A stretch of 56,247 nt of DNA from LZORAL124-50-18 sp051208045 (GTDB taxonomy: Bacteria > Pseudomonadota > Gammaproteobacteria > Pseudomonadales > Oleiphilaceae), in the NCBI GenBank assembly GCA_051208045.1, contig JBPJFY010000019.1, forward strand, positions 1 through 56,247, given 5' to 3'. A model generated the notes under the pieces. That model was not told where the DNA came from and ran no database searches. It saw nothing but the letters and a program-made list of their open reading frames with translations. Below, one piece after another: positions 25,879 to 34,677 of the stretch; position 1 is the stretch's first letter; every line of letters begins with the position of its first letter. The position numbers and the translations under genes are program-made.

Positions 25879-26694
25879 ATGACGCATGAAATTATCGATG
25901 TTTGGATGCAGCACCCCACTAAACGCTTCATCGAACAACCATTTTTTGACTCGTTGAAACGTTGGCAAGGGACCATACCGGACCAGGATATTCCTTTTGC
26001 GCTCACTGAGTCACTCATGGTAGCCGGCGGTGTTTCCAAGGCGTTGATCTCTGCCTGGTGTGGCCCCCAGGGCTTTCTCATCAGCAATGACGAAGTGGCC
26101 AGCTGGATTGAGAAATCCCCGGACCGGTATGTGGGCGTAGCTGCGGTGGATGTGACACGTCCGCGTGCTGCGATTGAAGACTTGCGCTACCGCGTAAAAG
26201 AACAAGGATTCAAAGCGCTGCGGATTGTTCAATGGCTGTGGAACCTGCCCAGCGACCATCGGCTGTTTTACCCGTTGTACAGTGAGTGCGTGGAACTGAA
26301 CATTCCCGTGTGCCTGCAAGTCGGCCACACCGGGCCGTTGTGCCCATCCGAGCCGGGCCGCCCGATTCCCTATCTGGACCATGTGGCTCTGGATTTTCCA
26401 GACTTGACCATTGTGGCCGGACACGTTGGCTATCCGTGGACGCAGGAGATGATTGCGGTTGCTACCAAATACCCAAATGTGTACATCGATACTTCCGCCT
26501 ATACCTGCCACCGTCTCCCGCCGGAGTTACTGCACTATATGAAACATCACGGCAAACACAAGGTCATGTTCGGCACGAATTACCCGATGATCACACCCGA
26601 GGCCAGCTTGAAACAGCTGGCCTCCCTGGGGTTAGATGATGAACTCGCACGCCTGTTTCTGGCAGAAACGGCGAAAAAAGTCTTTCGGCTGTAA
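25879..26694 (+). CDS. amidohydrolase 2-fold protein with degenerate metal site
   Basis: A 271-residue protein of the amidohydrolase_2 (ACMSD-like) family, cytoplasmic. Family landmarks are LQVGHTGP, TIVAGHVGYPWTQEM, VYIDTSAYT and VMFGTNYPM. The N-terminal metal motif DxHxH reads DVWMQ here, so Trp9 and Gln11 replace the two His, and the late ligand Asp is Asn234 in GTNYP. Only the His residues of VGHTG and AGHVG remain. Catalysis by the usual zinc mechanism is therefore doubtful. AAAGGGA lies upstream. It is divergent from the ThDP enzyme gene, with about 120 bases between their likely starts. Confidence 0.83.
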   Translation: MTHEIIDVWMQHPTKRFIEQPFFDSLKRWQGTIPDQDIPFALTESLMVAGGVSKALISAWCGPQGFLISNDEVASWIEKSPDRYVGVAAVDVTRPRAAIEDLRYRVKEQGFKALRIVQWLWNLPSDHRLFYPLYSECVELNIPVCLQVGHTGPLCPSEPGRPIPYLDHVALDFPDLTIVAGHVGYPWTQEMIAVATKYPNVYIDTSAYTCHRLPPELLHYMKHHGKHKVMFGTNYPMITPEASLKQLASLGLDDELARLFLAETAKKVFRL

Positions 26695-26722
26695 TGCCTG
26701 AATCTTTTTGGCTACGGGGCGA

Positions 26723-27379
26723 CTATATGGGCGTGCCTGCCTCATCTTCCGGGATAACTTCCGTTTCCCGGTAGGCCGCAGCCACCCATTTCTGCAGCGC
26801 TGGAATCTGGCGAATGCTGTCTGCATAGGACCTTGCCGGCGTAGACAGCGCAGTGCCATAGGTCATGAAGCGCATCACCACTGGAGCGAAAAAGCAGTCC
26901 GCAATGCCAAAGCGGCCAAACAAGCGTAAGTGGCCTGCCCCATCGGGCTCGGCATAGGTCGACCAGATCTGATCAATGCGTGCAATGTCTGCTTTCGCGG
27001 CTTCCGACGGCGTCACCTTTCGGGCGGCTTTGCAATTCATCGGCATTTCATTGCGCAGGGCCGAAAATCCTGAATGCATCTCTGCCACCACGGCGCGCGC
27101 CAATGCCCGCTTGGTCACTTCGAACGGCCAGCCCTGCCCGGACAAATAGCGCTCAGAAACGTACTCACAAATGGCCAGAGAATCCCACACCTGCAGTTTT
27201 CCATCCAGCAGTACCGGTACTTTTGCGGTGTCCGAATACTCGCCCAGCCGCGCTTTCAAGCCCTCCTGTCGGAGCGACAGTGGCACCTCTTCGAACGAAA
27301 TATCAAAGCCGGAAAGCAGCAGCCATGGCCGCAGGGACCATGTGGAATAGTTTTTGTTTCCAATCACCAGTTTTAGCAT
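26723..27379 (-). CDS. glutathione S-transferase family protein
   Basis: A 218-residue two-domain GST. The thioredoxin-like N-terminal half has KNYSTWSLRPWLLL (Ser-containing glutathione activation site), KVPVLLDGKLQVWDSLAICEYVSERY (the cis-Pro Val-Pro and the Ser/Asp glutathione-gripping motif), followed by the helical C-terminal domain with FGIADCFFAPVVMRF, the conserved hydrophobic staple. It resembles the YfcF/zeta-like GSTs of proteobacteria. Substrate unknown. It ends 28 bases from the amidohydrolase stop on the opposite strand and begins 7 bases after the stop of the membrane protein gene at 27387, with which it probably shares a transcript. Confidence 0.88.
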   Translation of the reverse strand: MLKLVIGNKNYSTWSLRPWLLLSGFDISFEEVPLSLRQEGLKARLGEYSDTAKVPVLLDGKLQVWDSLAICEYVSERYLSGQGWPFEVTKRALARAVVAEMHSGFSALRNEMPMNCKAARKVTPSEAAKADIARIDQIWSTYAEPDGAGHLRLFGRFGIADCFFAPVVMRFMTYGTALSTPARSYADSIRQIPALQKWVAAAYRETEVIPEDEAGTPI

Positions 27380-27386
27380 CTTTGCC

Positions 27387-29090
27387 TCACGTAAATGCTG
27401 CGATCAGTTTTTTGGCAGCGCTTGCCTCGGGTTCGTCGGGATGATGTTTCACAAGAAATTGTGCCACTTTCAGCGCTTGTGTTGTCGCACCATCCCGCTT
27501 TGCATGCTCCATAATGGCCAGCAACTGCGCGGGCAGGCGCTCTTTGTCCGTCGGACGTGTTGCCGCTTTGCTCAGGGCCGTCGCAGCATCCGCATAGTGA
27601 TGGTCGGCAAACAGCACATGATGCAATTGTTTCCAGTCGGAATCCATCAAATGCAGCTGGAAGCGACCCTCGCCCATTTTGAGAAAGCTGGGCTCAAGAT
27701 ACAAGCGGTTCCCGCGATCAATGCTTAAAAGAATCAATTTGCTCGCGGTTTTATTGGCTTTCTCCGACTCACCTTTGCGCAGCATCAACAATTGGTACTC
27801 ATACAGCTGGGGCAAGCTCTCGCTTTGATCAATCACCTTGTCCAGCGAAAAGATGCGCCCACTCACTTCTGCGTCAGAAAGCCCTCTTACTCGCGTCTCC
27901 AGCGCATCCGCCGATTCACCTTTGACTTCTGGGGTGTTGGCCTGCTCGGTCGCCGTCGCAGTGCTCAGGGGGCGACTGGTAAACACCGCCGTCGATGGGC
28001 CCGATCGTGCTTCCTCCGTTTCCGGCGCGATTTCGAGCGCTTGTTCGTTGACCTTGTGTTCGTTGACCCTGTTTTCATGGCCTTCGGCTACATGACCACT
28101 GTGTGGACTGCCCCCCGCATCAGATGAAGGTGCATCACCGGATGCGTTCACAGGGGCAGACGACGCTTGGGGCGCATGAGGTTGCTTCATCTGGGTTGCG
28201 TAAGACTCCGCAGCCGCTTGAGCGACCTCCGGGTCCGCATGAGAAAGCATTGATGCGCGTACGTCAGGTTCCTCTGCTGCGATCAAGGTGTCGTAATGCG
28301 CGAAACCGCCACACAGCCGCCCCATGAGAATTGGCCACACCGATGTGGGCAACAGTACGGCAAATAAAATCAATACCTGCGCCGCCGACCCAGAAACACT
28401 ACCCGCCATCACAGATAACACCATCAACGGCACAAAGTAGAGCCCAAAAAAGACCAGCATACCGCCGATCAAAGTACTGAAAAAGACCACCAGATCCGCA
28501 CCACGTGACCCAAGATACCGACAGGGCTCCAGGCTGAACACTTCCGACAGCTCATCCGTCAGAGTGCACACAAGAAAGCTCAGCGTGGGTGCCAATACCA
28601 GAATAATAGCGACCGCCACCATTAAAAGGATACTTGCCCCGCCCAGGCCGAGCCCGTACCAGTTCCTATACATCAGGCCCTGCCAGGTTTCCGGAGACGT
28701 TATCTTGCCGATGATGTAGAGCAAACCGCCGGTGGGGATGCACCACAGCACCGTGATGACCAGATACCGAACGGCAAAAAATCGCGCACCAATGTGATAT
28801 TCCGATTGAGAGATGAAACCCGCGTCGGTATGACCATCTGCCGCCGGCAAGGCAAAACGCCCCACCAGGTAACTGGAAATGAGCAGCATGACCACCAGAT
28901 TACCGGGATAGGCTTCATCCAGTCCAGTGACCTCCAGAATGCCGCCCAACAGCAGATAAAGCACCAGAATCGGTAACGCGGTGAAAAGTGTGCGCGGTCG
29001 CACCAGCTGGACGACCGCTTCGCCCGCATAGCCCCGGAATTGGCTTACCTCTACCGTTCTTGCCCGTCTCACCCGCTGTACTCTCCACAC
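27387..29090 (-). CDS. unrecognised membrane protein with helical C-terminal domain
   Basis: A 567-residue protein starting at GTG. About six membrane helices lie in residues 35-265 (for example LFTALPILVLYLLLGGI). A low-complexity Pro/Ala/Ser/Glu linker of about 110 residues follows, then a helical ~160-residue C terminus resembling tetratricopeptide-like repeats (VIDQSESLPQLYEYQLLMLR, ALKVAQFLVKHHPDEPEASA). I do not recognise the family. The layout, a membrane domain with a long flexible tether to a cytoplasmic or periplasmic repeat domain, suggests a scaffold or sensor. It lies between the GST and DUF3080 genes in one minus-strand run. Confidence 0.75.
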   Translation of the reverse strand: MWRVQRVRRARTVEVSQFRGYAGEAVVQLVRPRTLFTALPILVLYLLLGGILEVTGLDEAYPGNLVVMLLISSYLVGRFALPAADGHTDAGFISQSEYHIGARFFAVRYLVITVLWCIPTGGLLYIIGKITSPETWQGLMYRNWYGLGLGGASILLMVAVAIILVLAPTLSFLVCTLTDELSEVFSLEPCRYLGSRGADLVVFFSTLIGGMLVFFGLYFVPLMVLSVMAGSVSGSAAQVLILFAVLLPTSVWPILMGRLCGGFAHYDTLIAAEEPDVRASMLSHADPEVAQAAAESYATQMKQPHAPQASSAPVNASGDAPSSDAGGSPHSGHVAEGHENRVNEHKVNEQALEIAPETEEARSGPSTAVFTSRPLSTATATEQANTPEVKGESADALETRVRGLSDAEVSGRIFSLDKVIDQSESLPQLYEYQLLMLRKGESEKANKTASKLILLSIDRGNRLYLEPSFLKMGEGRFQLHLMDSDWKQLHHVLFADHHYADAATALSKAATRPTDKERLPAQLLAIMEHAKRDGATTQALKVAQFLVKHHPDEPEASAAKKLIAAFT

Positions 29091-29147
29091 TGCCCTTTCC
29101 TGCCTAATTAAAAGGTAGTGCGTTTCGGGCGGATGTCCAGCGGGTAA

Positions 29148-30185
29148 TTAGTTACAGGGGTCCAACAGCCGCTTCAGGCGTCCCACATGGGTGCGACTTG
29201 CAGAAATCGCCGCTTGCATTTCCCGATCCCGTTGAATACGCCAGGTACGATAGGCTGCAGGCTCGACACCCGAGAGTCGGGATTCCAACTGCTGAATTTT
29301 GGGGATGAGCTGATAATAACGGCGATTCAAACCGGCAGCCCAGGACTGAACCTCCGCGACAAACAGCTTCTGCACGACATTCTCTGCGGCGATTGCATTG
29401 ATCGCAGGTCGCCCCTGAAAACACCACACCGCAGTTCTGCTTTCAATCACCCGATTTGCCGCCACCAGGCCATTGCCATAGAGTTGTAAGGCTTTTCGCA
29501 ACGCGCCTCCGTCCCCGAAATGTATGTGATACAGCAGCGACTCCAAGGTGTCCCAACCGGCGTCATATTCCCCTGCCAGCCAGCGAACCACCAGCGCATC
29601 CAGCCCGACAACGCTTTGCACCACAGCATCCGCGGCGTTCTCCGGGTAGCGTCCCAGTGAAGCCGGCGATTTCCAGAAATGTCGAGCCTCCTCGCCCTGC
29701 AGAATGACACGCCAGATCGCGTTCGGCAGCTGCTGTTGCTTTTGCGTAACCACAGCGGCGAGCTTGCTGGCTAGCTCTGCATTTTCTGCCGTACGCAGTT
29801 CATCCTGACAGGCGGGCGCGAAGTGCAAAAATTTGAGTTCGTAGAGCAGTTTTTGAGAGGGTGGCGCCAGTTTTCCCAAACTGGAATTATGCGCACCAAT
29901 GACGGTCTGTAACTCACAGCCGAAGAGTGACAGAAACTCCAGCAATGAAAGCGATGAAGCATTGTCATCCATCCTGTCCCGAGGCAACGCCGGCAGCCTC
30001 GGCAGATCCAGGGTTTGCCACTCCTCCGGCGGGGGCGACACTTCCACCACGTTAGCCAGCCGCCCGAGGTAGGTTTCCAGTGCGTCCGGCCCGGGTTCAG
30101 GCGAACAGCCGGTCACAATCAACAGCCCGCTGAAAAGCAGACCCGGGAGCTTCCGGTATTTCTGCGTACGGGCTTCCCTGCCCAC
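29148..30185 (-). CDS. DUF3080-family lipoprotein
   Basis: A 345-residue predicted lipoprotein: GLLFSGLLIVTGC gives a lipobox with Cys about residue 27. The segments LGRLANVVEVSPP, LPRLPALPRDR and SLLEFLSLFGCELQTVIGAHNSSLGKLAPPSQKLLYE are those I associate with DUF3080, a family of unknown function in Pseudomonas-, Marinobacter- and Hahella-like bacteria. The start is a GTG with a weak ribosome site. It follows the large secreted protein by 33 bases and precedes the membrane protein by 58, so the three may be co-transcribed. Confidence 0.8.
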   Translation of the reverse strand: MGREARTQKYRKLPGLLFSGLLIVTGCSPEPGPDALETYLGRLANVVEVSPPPEEWQTLDLPRLPALPRDRMDDNASSLSLLEFLSLFGCELQTVIGAHNSSLGKLAPPSQKLLYELKFLHFAPACQDELRTAENAELASKLAAVVTQKQQQLPNAIWRVILQGEEARHFWKSPASLGRYPENAADAVVQSVVGLDALVVRWLAGEYDAGWDTLESLLYHIHFGDGGALRKALQLYGNGLVAANRVIESRTAVWCFQGRPAINAIAAENVVQKLFVAEVQSWAAGLNRRYYQLIPKIQQLESRLSGVEPAAYRTWRIQRDREMQAAISASRTHVGRLKRLLDPCN

Positions 30186-30217
30186 GCTGCTTCGCCGATT
30201 TACAATGGGATACTCAC

Positions 30218-33019
30218 TTATAGAGTGCAGTTGTCTTTATTCGGCTCTTCAGGGAAGGGCACCGAGAAAGTACCGGTGGTGGTGCCCATCAGCGTCACAC
30301 CGTCCCACAGCAATTCATAAGCGTATGTACCCGACTGATTGATTGGCACCTCACACAGAATTTTCGACGCGCCGGTTGAACAGGTGACCGTGTTACTCGC
30401 ACCCTGAACGGTCGATTTAAGCTGTGGCTGCCCAGTTGGCTCCATTTGTATCACCACGTTGAAGAGATACCGCAGATCACTCAGCCCGCCCAACGTGGGC
30501 GAGGTGTGGTTGACACAACCCACGGGTGTATCCACGTTGACGGTGGCCATATTGGTGAACACACAACTGCCGTCATCCTCATTCGCGGAAGAGTCAAAGT
30601 TCGTCGCTTCCGGATTCGTACAACCGGGTATCACACCGGTCTGGAATTCGCAGGAGCCATCATCCACCGTCGCATTCGAGTTAAAGTTAGTTGCCGACGG
30701 ATCCGTGCAGCCAGGGATGAGATTCTGACAGGCACAGTCTGACGTGCCATCACTGAACACATCATTGTTTTGCGGTCCGCCATCAATCAACTCGACCCAG
30801 CTGCCGCCTTTACCGCCGCTGCCATCACACAGACCACACGCACCACCGTCCCCCGGGCCCGGCTCTCCGGTCGGATTCCCGTCGGAAGGCATATTGGCCC
30901 CGTTGGACCCGCTCCCCTTCTTCCCGGCATCCGCCTGAATGGCACCACCCGCGCCTCCATCGCCGCCCTGATTGGGCACATTGTTGCCACCCGCACCACC
31001 ACCCACATTGGTGCCAGTTGCATTACCGCCATTACCGGCGATCAGATCAGGTTCGGCAACCGTCCCGGTGCCGGAGTAGCGGAACGATACCTCACCACCG
31101 TCACCACCATTGGCCGTCGCATTTCCCCCGACGCCACCATTACAAGTGTTGCCATCATTGCCTTTGCCTCCCTTACCGGCGTTTGCTGTGGCATGGCCAC
31201 CCTGCCCGCCCTGTATCGCGGAAACAAACACTTTGCCGCTCGGGTCGATGCCGCGAATCGTGAGTTTTTTGGTGTTTTTGCCCCCCTTGCCGCCGGTCGC
31301 TGTCGCAGACCCGCCATTCTGGCCGGGACAACCCGCTGCACCATCCCCGGCCGTCGCCGTGGCATCACCACCGTTGCCACCTCTGCCGGGCACAATGGTC
31401 ACTGTTGCACCCGCCGCGAAATTAAAACCGCCACCGGCCTGTACTTTGAGGTTTCCGCCTTTTCCGCCATCCCCCCCGGTCGCAGTGGCGTTTTGACCCG
31501 GTCCGCTGCTCACCGTTGATGCCTGACCATCACCGCCGGCCATCAACCGTAAAACAGAGCCTCCACGAAAATTCATCTTGCCATTGGTACGAAGATTCAT
31601 CGTCATGCCGTTTCGCCCGTCACTGCCACTTTCATTGGCACTGCCATCGTTGCTGGACTCCGTCGCGGGCGGCGGATTATTCCAGGTGGGCGGAGTAACG
31701 TCCAATCCATCCACATCCACATCGCAGTTAAACCAGGCAGCCAACAATACGGGGTCTGTGCGCGTAGCCTGGTCCAGATTCTGATCGGCGAAAGCAGGGG
31801 CCATCGGCCCGCTCAGCGTATGAGGCGTTGCAGAATTACAGGTCGCCAGCGACTGAAAGCCACCGTCGCCATATGGCCGCTTCAACCCAGCCTCCACAGC
31901 CGCCACCGACGCAGCTGAAACATCATCTTCAATGGGCTGCATCAGCAAGGGCGAGGTTCCGTCATCCGTTTCCGCATCCTGGAGGAAGTCCTCGACACTC
32001 ATTAACAGCGTCTCATCATCCACAATAATAAAACTCCCGTTCCCCATCGGCTTAAAGCCGGTCGATGTGGTCAATGCGCCCCCCACAACCACCGTCACGG
32101 TGTTTCCCGTGCCTGAGCCCGCGCCGGTAAAAGCACACCCAAGATGCACATCACCCGATACATTGAACCGCAGCGTGCGCCCTGCATCCTGCAACTGCAC
32201 ATTCCCTGAACAGTCGAGATTGCCATTGACTGTAATCACAGTATCCAAATCACTGGCATGGTCCACAGAGAGCGACGCCGTGTCTGCAATGCTGAAGTCC
32301 CCCGTAATGGTTTGATCACCGGTCACGGCATCCAGCTCAGTCGTCAAATTGCTCACCGTAGAATCGACGCTTGTGCAGGACGTCGTCGCACTGCTCGCAG
32401 CCGATCCGACCGAGGACACAAACCCGGCCAGGGTCTCGGCCGGCACCATCAGGTTTTCGAGGTTGGCCGACTTCAGCTGCGTCACATAATGCTGACTGAC
32501 GGACAGCCGATTGTTCAGCGTGGTGAGATCTTCATTCTGGGCTCCAAACAAAATATCCAGCGAAATGGACTGAAGCGTTCGGGTGCCGGCATCCAGACTG
32601 GACACATAAAAATCCCGCCCCGCATCGTCGGGCTCACGACCAAACAATTGTTGATACAGATTCGTGACCAATTCCGTGTTGGTCAGGTTCCCAAATCGAT
32701 CATCGTACTCCTGCGACACGCCAAACGCCTCAATGATACTGGTGAGGCTCCCGCCCTCCGAATCCAGCCGGTCGGCCCAAAAATCCAGACCGCCCGGGTC
32801 TGCAGGCCGGCCGTAATAGGCAATATAAGCCCGGAGTACTTGATCTTCGGAACTGGAGAAACCATCTACTTGGCAAGCACCCAGCACAGCACCCGAAAAA
32901 AACAGACTCAACACACTGCCTGTCAGCGCTCCGATACTCGTGAATTTGGGCCGAAATCGCTTGATTCGCGGCGATTTTGAAGGGTTTGAGCAAGAATGTA
33001 TTGACGCGCGAGCGGACAT
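30218..33019 (-). CDS. large secreted DUF4214 and glycine-rich protein
   Basis: A 933-residue exported protein. A long basic N terminus precedes a hydrophobic segment ending VLGAC (about 46-49), possibly a lipobox. Residues about 58-185 form DUF4214-like repeats (LRAYIAYYGRPADPGGLDFWADRL; LYQQLFGREPDDAGRDFYVSSL), typical of S-layer and RTX-associated proteins. A beta-rich region leads to ~250 residues of GGxGGxATA-like glycine-rich repeats (about 500-745), then two copies of GCTxPxATNFxSxAxxDDGSC, a calcium-binding-looking module, and a final beta domain. AAGGAGG precedes the ATG. Probably a surface or matrix adhesin; function unproven. Confidence 0.83.
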   Translation of the reverse strand: MSARASIHSCSNPSKSPRIKRFRPKFTSIGALTGSVLSLFFSGAVLGACQVDGFSSSEDQVLRAYIAYYGRPADPGGLDFWADRLDSEGGSLTSIIEAFGVSQEYDDRFGNLTNTELVTNLYQQLFGREPDDAGRDFYVSSLDAGTRTLQSISLDILFGAQNEDLTTLNNRLSVSQHYVTQLKSANLENLMVPAETLAGFVSSVGSAASSATTSCTSVDSTVSNLTTELDAVTGDQTITGDFSIADTASLSVDHASDLDTVITVNGNLDCSGNVQLQDAGRTLRFNVSGDVHLGCAFTGAGSGTGNTVTVVVGGALTTSTGFKPMGNGSFIIVDDETLLMSVEDFLQDAETDDGTSPLLMQPIEDDVSAASVAAVEAGLKRPYGDGGFQSLATCNSATPHTLSGPMAPAFADQNLDQATRTDPVLLAAWFNCDVDVDGLDVTPPTWNNPPPATESSNDGSANESGSDGRNGMTMNLRTNGKMNFRGGSVLRLMAGGDGQASTVSSGPGQNATATGGDGGKGGNLKVQAGGGFNFAAGATVTIVPGRGGNGGDATATAGDGAAGCPGQNGGSATATGGKGGKNTKKLTIRGIDPSGKVFVSAIQGGQGGHATANAGKGGKGNDGNTCNGGVGGNATANGGDGGEVSFRYSGTGTVAEPDLIAGNGGNATGTNVGGGAGGNNVPNQGGDGGAGGAIQADAGKKGSGSNGANMPSDGNPTGEPGPGDGGACGLCDGSGGKGGSWVELIDGGPQNNDVFSDGTSDCACQNLIPGCTDPSATNFNSNATVDDGSCEFQTGVIPGCTNPEATNFDSSANEDDGSCVFTNMATVNVDTPVGCVNHTSPTLGGLSDLRYLFNVVIQMEPTGQPQLKSTVQGASNTVTCSTGASKILCEVPINQSGTYAYELLWDGVTLMGTTTGTFSVPFPEEPNKDNCTL

Positions 33020-33108
33020 GAGCGAACCTCCTTCTTAAGAGACGGTAATCACTAGCATAGACTGAGATTGGTGTTTTTTCACACAACTGAGTCGAGGATC
33101 GCAGAGGC

Positions 33109-33777
33109 ATGTACGCATCCAAAGCTGTTTTCACCAACCAAACCGGGATACACGAGCGACTCCCGGAACTGGTGGCACGCCACAAGGCCGTGCCCTATCG
33201 CAAGCCTTTGCGCCAACACAACCTCTCCGCCTTTGACCGGTTTTTGAAGGAATGCGAGCAACGCAGCCACCCCCCCATGATTCTGGATTCCTGCTGCGGC
33301 ACGGGATTGAGTTCCCGAAAACTGGCACAGCAGTTTCCTGACCACTTGATTGTCGGGCTGGACCAATCCGCCAACCGGTTGTTCAAGGACTTCGGGAATC
33401 CGCCTGCGCCGGACAACCTGTTGCTGCTTCAGGCCAATTGCGAGGATATGTGGCGGCTGTTCAGCGGCAATGGCATCGCTTTCGATCAACACTATCTGCT
33501 CTACCCCAATCCCTGGCCGAAGTCAGTTCAAGTGCAAAGACGCTGGCATGGGCACCCGGTATTCCCGATCCTCCCGGACCTCTCTGCCACCATCGAACTT
33601 CGGAGCAACTGGAAACTGTACCTGGAAGAATTTGCCTTCGCCTGGGCGCTGCTTACCGGCGAACTGAGCAACGTTTTTGAGATAACCGAAAGTACCGACT
33701 TCACGCTCTTTGAGGCAAAATATGCCCGTAGTGGGCAGGCCCTCTACCGCCTACGTATCGAACCGCTCAGGCATTGA
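33109..33777 (+). CDS. TrmB-like SAM-dependent methyltransferase
   Basis: A 222-residue protein with motif I DSCCGTGLSSRKLAQQFPDHLIVGLDQS and the TrmB-like motif YLLYPNPWPKSVQVQRRWHG, matching PDPWPKKRHxKRR of tRNA (guanine-46-N7) methyltransferases. The start differs from canonical TrmB, which has a RSFVRRQGR-type leader, and the C-terminal residues for tRNA recognition (TxYE-type motif) are replaced by FEAKYARSGQALYRL. It may be a TrmB paralogue with another RNA substrate. AGAGG lies upstream. Divergent from the secreted glycine-rich gene. Confidence 0.82.
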   Translation: MYASKAVFTNQTGIHERLPELVARHKAVPYRKPLRQHNLSAFDRFLKECEQRSHPPMILDSCCGTGLSSRKLAQQFPDHLIVGLDQSANRLFKDFGNPPAPDNLLLLQANCEDMWRLFSGNGIAFDQHYLLYPNPWPKSVQVQRRWHGHPVFPILPDLSATIELRSNWKLYLEEFAFAWALLTGELSNVFEITESTDFTLFEAKYARSGQALYRLRIEPLRH

Positions 33778-33912
33778 CTTGTACGTGTAAAATGTAACTC
33801 CTTCGGTAGATGTTTGATGGAATACATAGATGACCCGTTGAACCATACCCCAGCGAGCTGAGTCAAAACCTCCGGTTTGACCACGTGGTATAACCACAGT
33901 CATACAGCCAAT

Positions 33913-34149
33913 ATGAAAACAGCGATATCAATACCCGATAAACTATTCAATTCAGCGGAAGCACTTGCTCAACGGCGAGGTGTCAGCCGCAGTGAGCTCT
34001 ATGCTAAAGCAGTAGAAGACTTTGTGAAACGTAATAAAAATCATGGCGTTACAGAAAAGCTCAATGACATTTATCGTGAAGCGTCTGATAGACTGGATGA
34101 TGAACTCCACTCCATTCAATCTCAATCCATTGGTAAGGAGGAGTGGTAA
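33913..34149 (+). CDS. ribbon-helix-helix antitoxin (MazE/CopG type)
   Basis: A 78-residue protein from the ATG at 33913 (MKTAISIPDKLFNSAEALAQ). The N terminus is a classical RHH DNA-binding domain (TAISIPDKLF beta strand, RGVSRSELYAKAV helices), and the C-terminal half is an acidic toxin-binding tail with repeated DDEL. It stops at the ATG of the MazF-type toxin remnant (bases overlap), the usual coupled arrangement. The longer frame from 33877 has an N-terminal extension I consider non-coding. The toxin is broken, so this antitoxin is an orphan, possibly still a repressor. Confidence 0.78.
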   Translation: MKTAISIPDKLFNSAEALAQRRGVSRSELYAKAVEDFVKRNKNHGVTEKLNDIYREASDRLDDELHSIQSQSIGKEEW

Positions 34150-34366
34150 TGAAACGGGGGGGATCTGGTGGGCTTCACTGGCAAATCCAAGAGGATCAGA
34201 GCCAGGATATCGACGCCAGATCGTATTAATATGTTCAGATGCGTTTAATGATAGTGCAATAGATACGGTATTGGCTGCCGTCATCACTTCCAACACACGC
34301 TTGGCGGATGCACCAGGAAACATTAGCTCCCTTAATGAGGGGCTGGCCTTGGTCATGGGGCTTTAA
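34150..34366 (+). pseudogene. MazF-type toxin remnant, frameshifted and internally deleted
   Basis: The start region encodes ATG AAA CGG and then a run of seven G's. Reading MKRGEIWWASLANPRGSEPGYRR would need one more base in or next to the run, where this sequence lacks it, so the frame moves. The shifted frame then carries clear MazF sequence IWWASLANPRGSEPGYRRQIVLICSDAFND and ITSNTRLADAPGNI, and finishes after SSLNEGLALVMGL. Full-length relatives have about 35 more residues between the ADAPGN segment and the final GLxLVLGL, so an internal deletion is also likely. Loss of the toxin with a retained antitoxin is a common decay route. Confidence 0.82.
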
Positions 34367-34376
34367 CATCCTTACG

Positions 34377-34592
34377 TCACCCCTTGGGCTCATACTTTTC
34401 CATCATCAGATAATCCGGCATATCGTGGAAATCAGTAATGTGCGTCTCCGGCGACTGTGTTTTCAACTGCTGGCCCAGCATCACGAGGCGCTCAAGCAAA
34501 AGGCTCTGTGACACGCCATAGTGCTGAGCCAATTCATCCAATTGGTCTGCGGTGGTTTGCGGTACGGTCACCGTCAATGTGGTGGTCTGCAT
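34377..34592 (-). CDS. small protein with RHH-like N terminus
   Basis: A 71-residue product from the ATG at 34592 (GGGAGAG upstream). It starts MQTTTLTVTVPQTTADQLDELAQHYGVSQSLLLERLVML, a beta strand followed by two helices as in ribbon-helix-helix proteins, then a short tail ending EKYEPKG. A longer frame to 34709 is unlikely. It may be a transcriptional regulator or an antitoxin without a toxin partner. It converges on the decayed toxin remnant and lies downstream of the MmcQ-like gene on the same strand, 85 bases away. Confidence 0.6.
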   Translation of the reverse strand: MQTTTLTVTVPQTTADQLDELAQHYGVSQSLLLERLVMLGQQLKTQSPETHITDFHDMPDYLMMEKYEPKG

Positions 34593-34677
34593 AGGTTCTC
34601 TCCCACGGGTGAGTCTGGTGCTCCACTGTAACGCCAAAACGCAGGCCCCTGCCTTGCGCTGGGTCATATTCCCATCG

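Noticed and set aside
30770..31519. Open frames on the plus strand across the glycine-rich coding region
   Set aside because: They arise from the repetitive GGN codons read in antisense and give Thr/Ile/Arg-rich sequence with no domain support.
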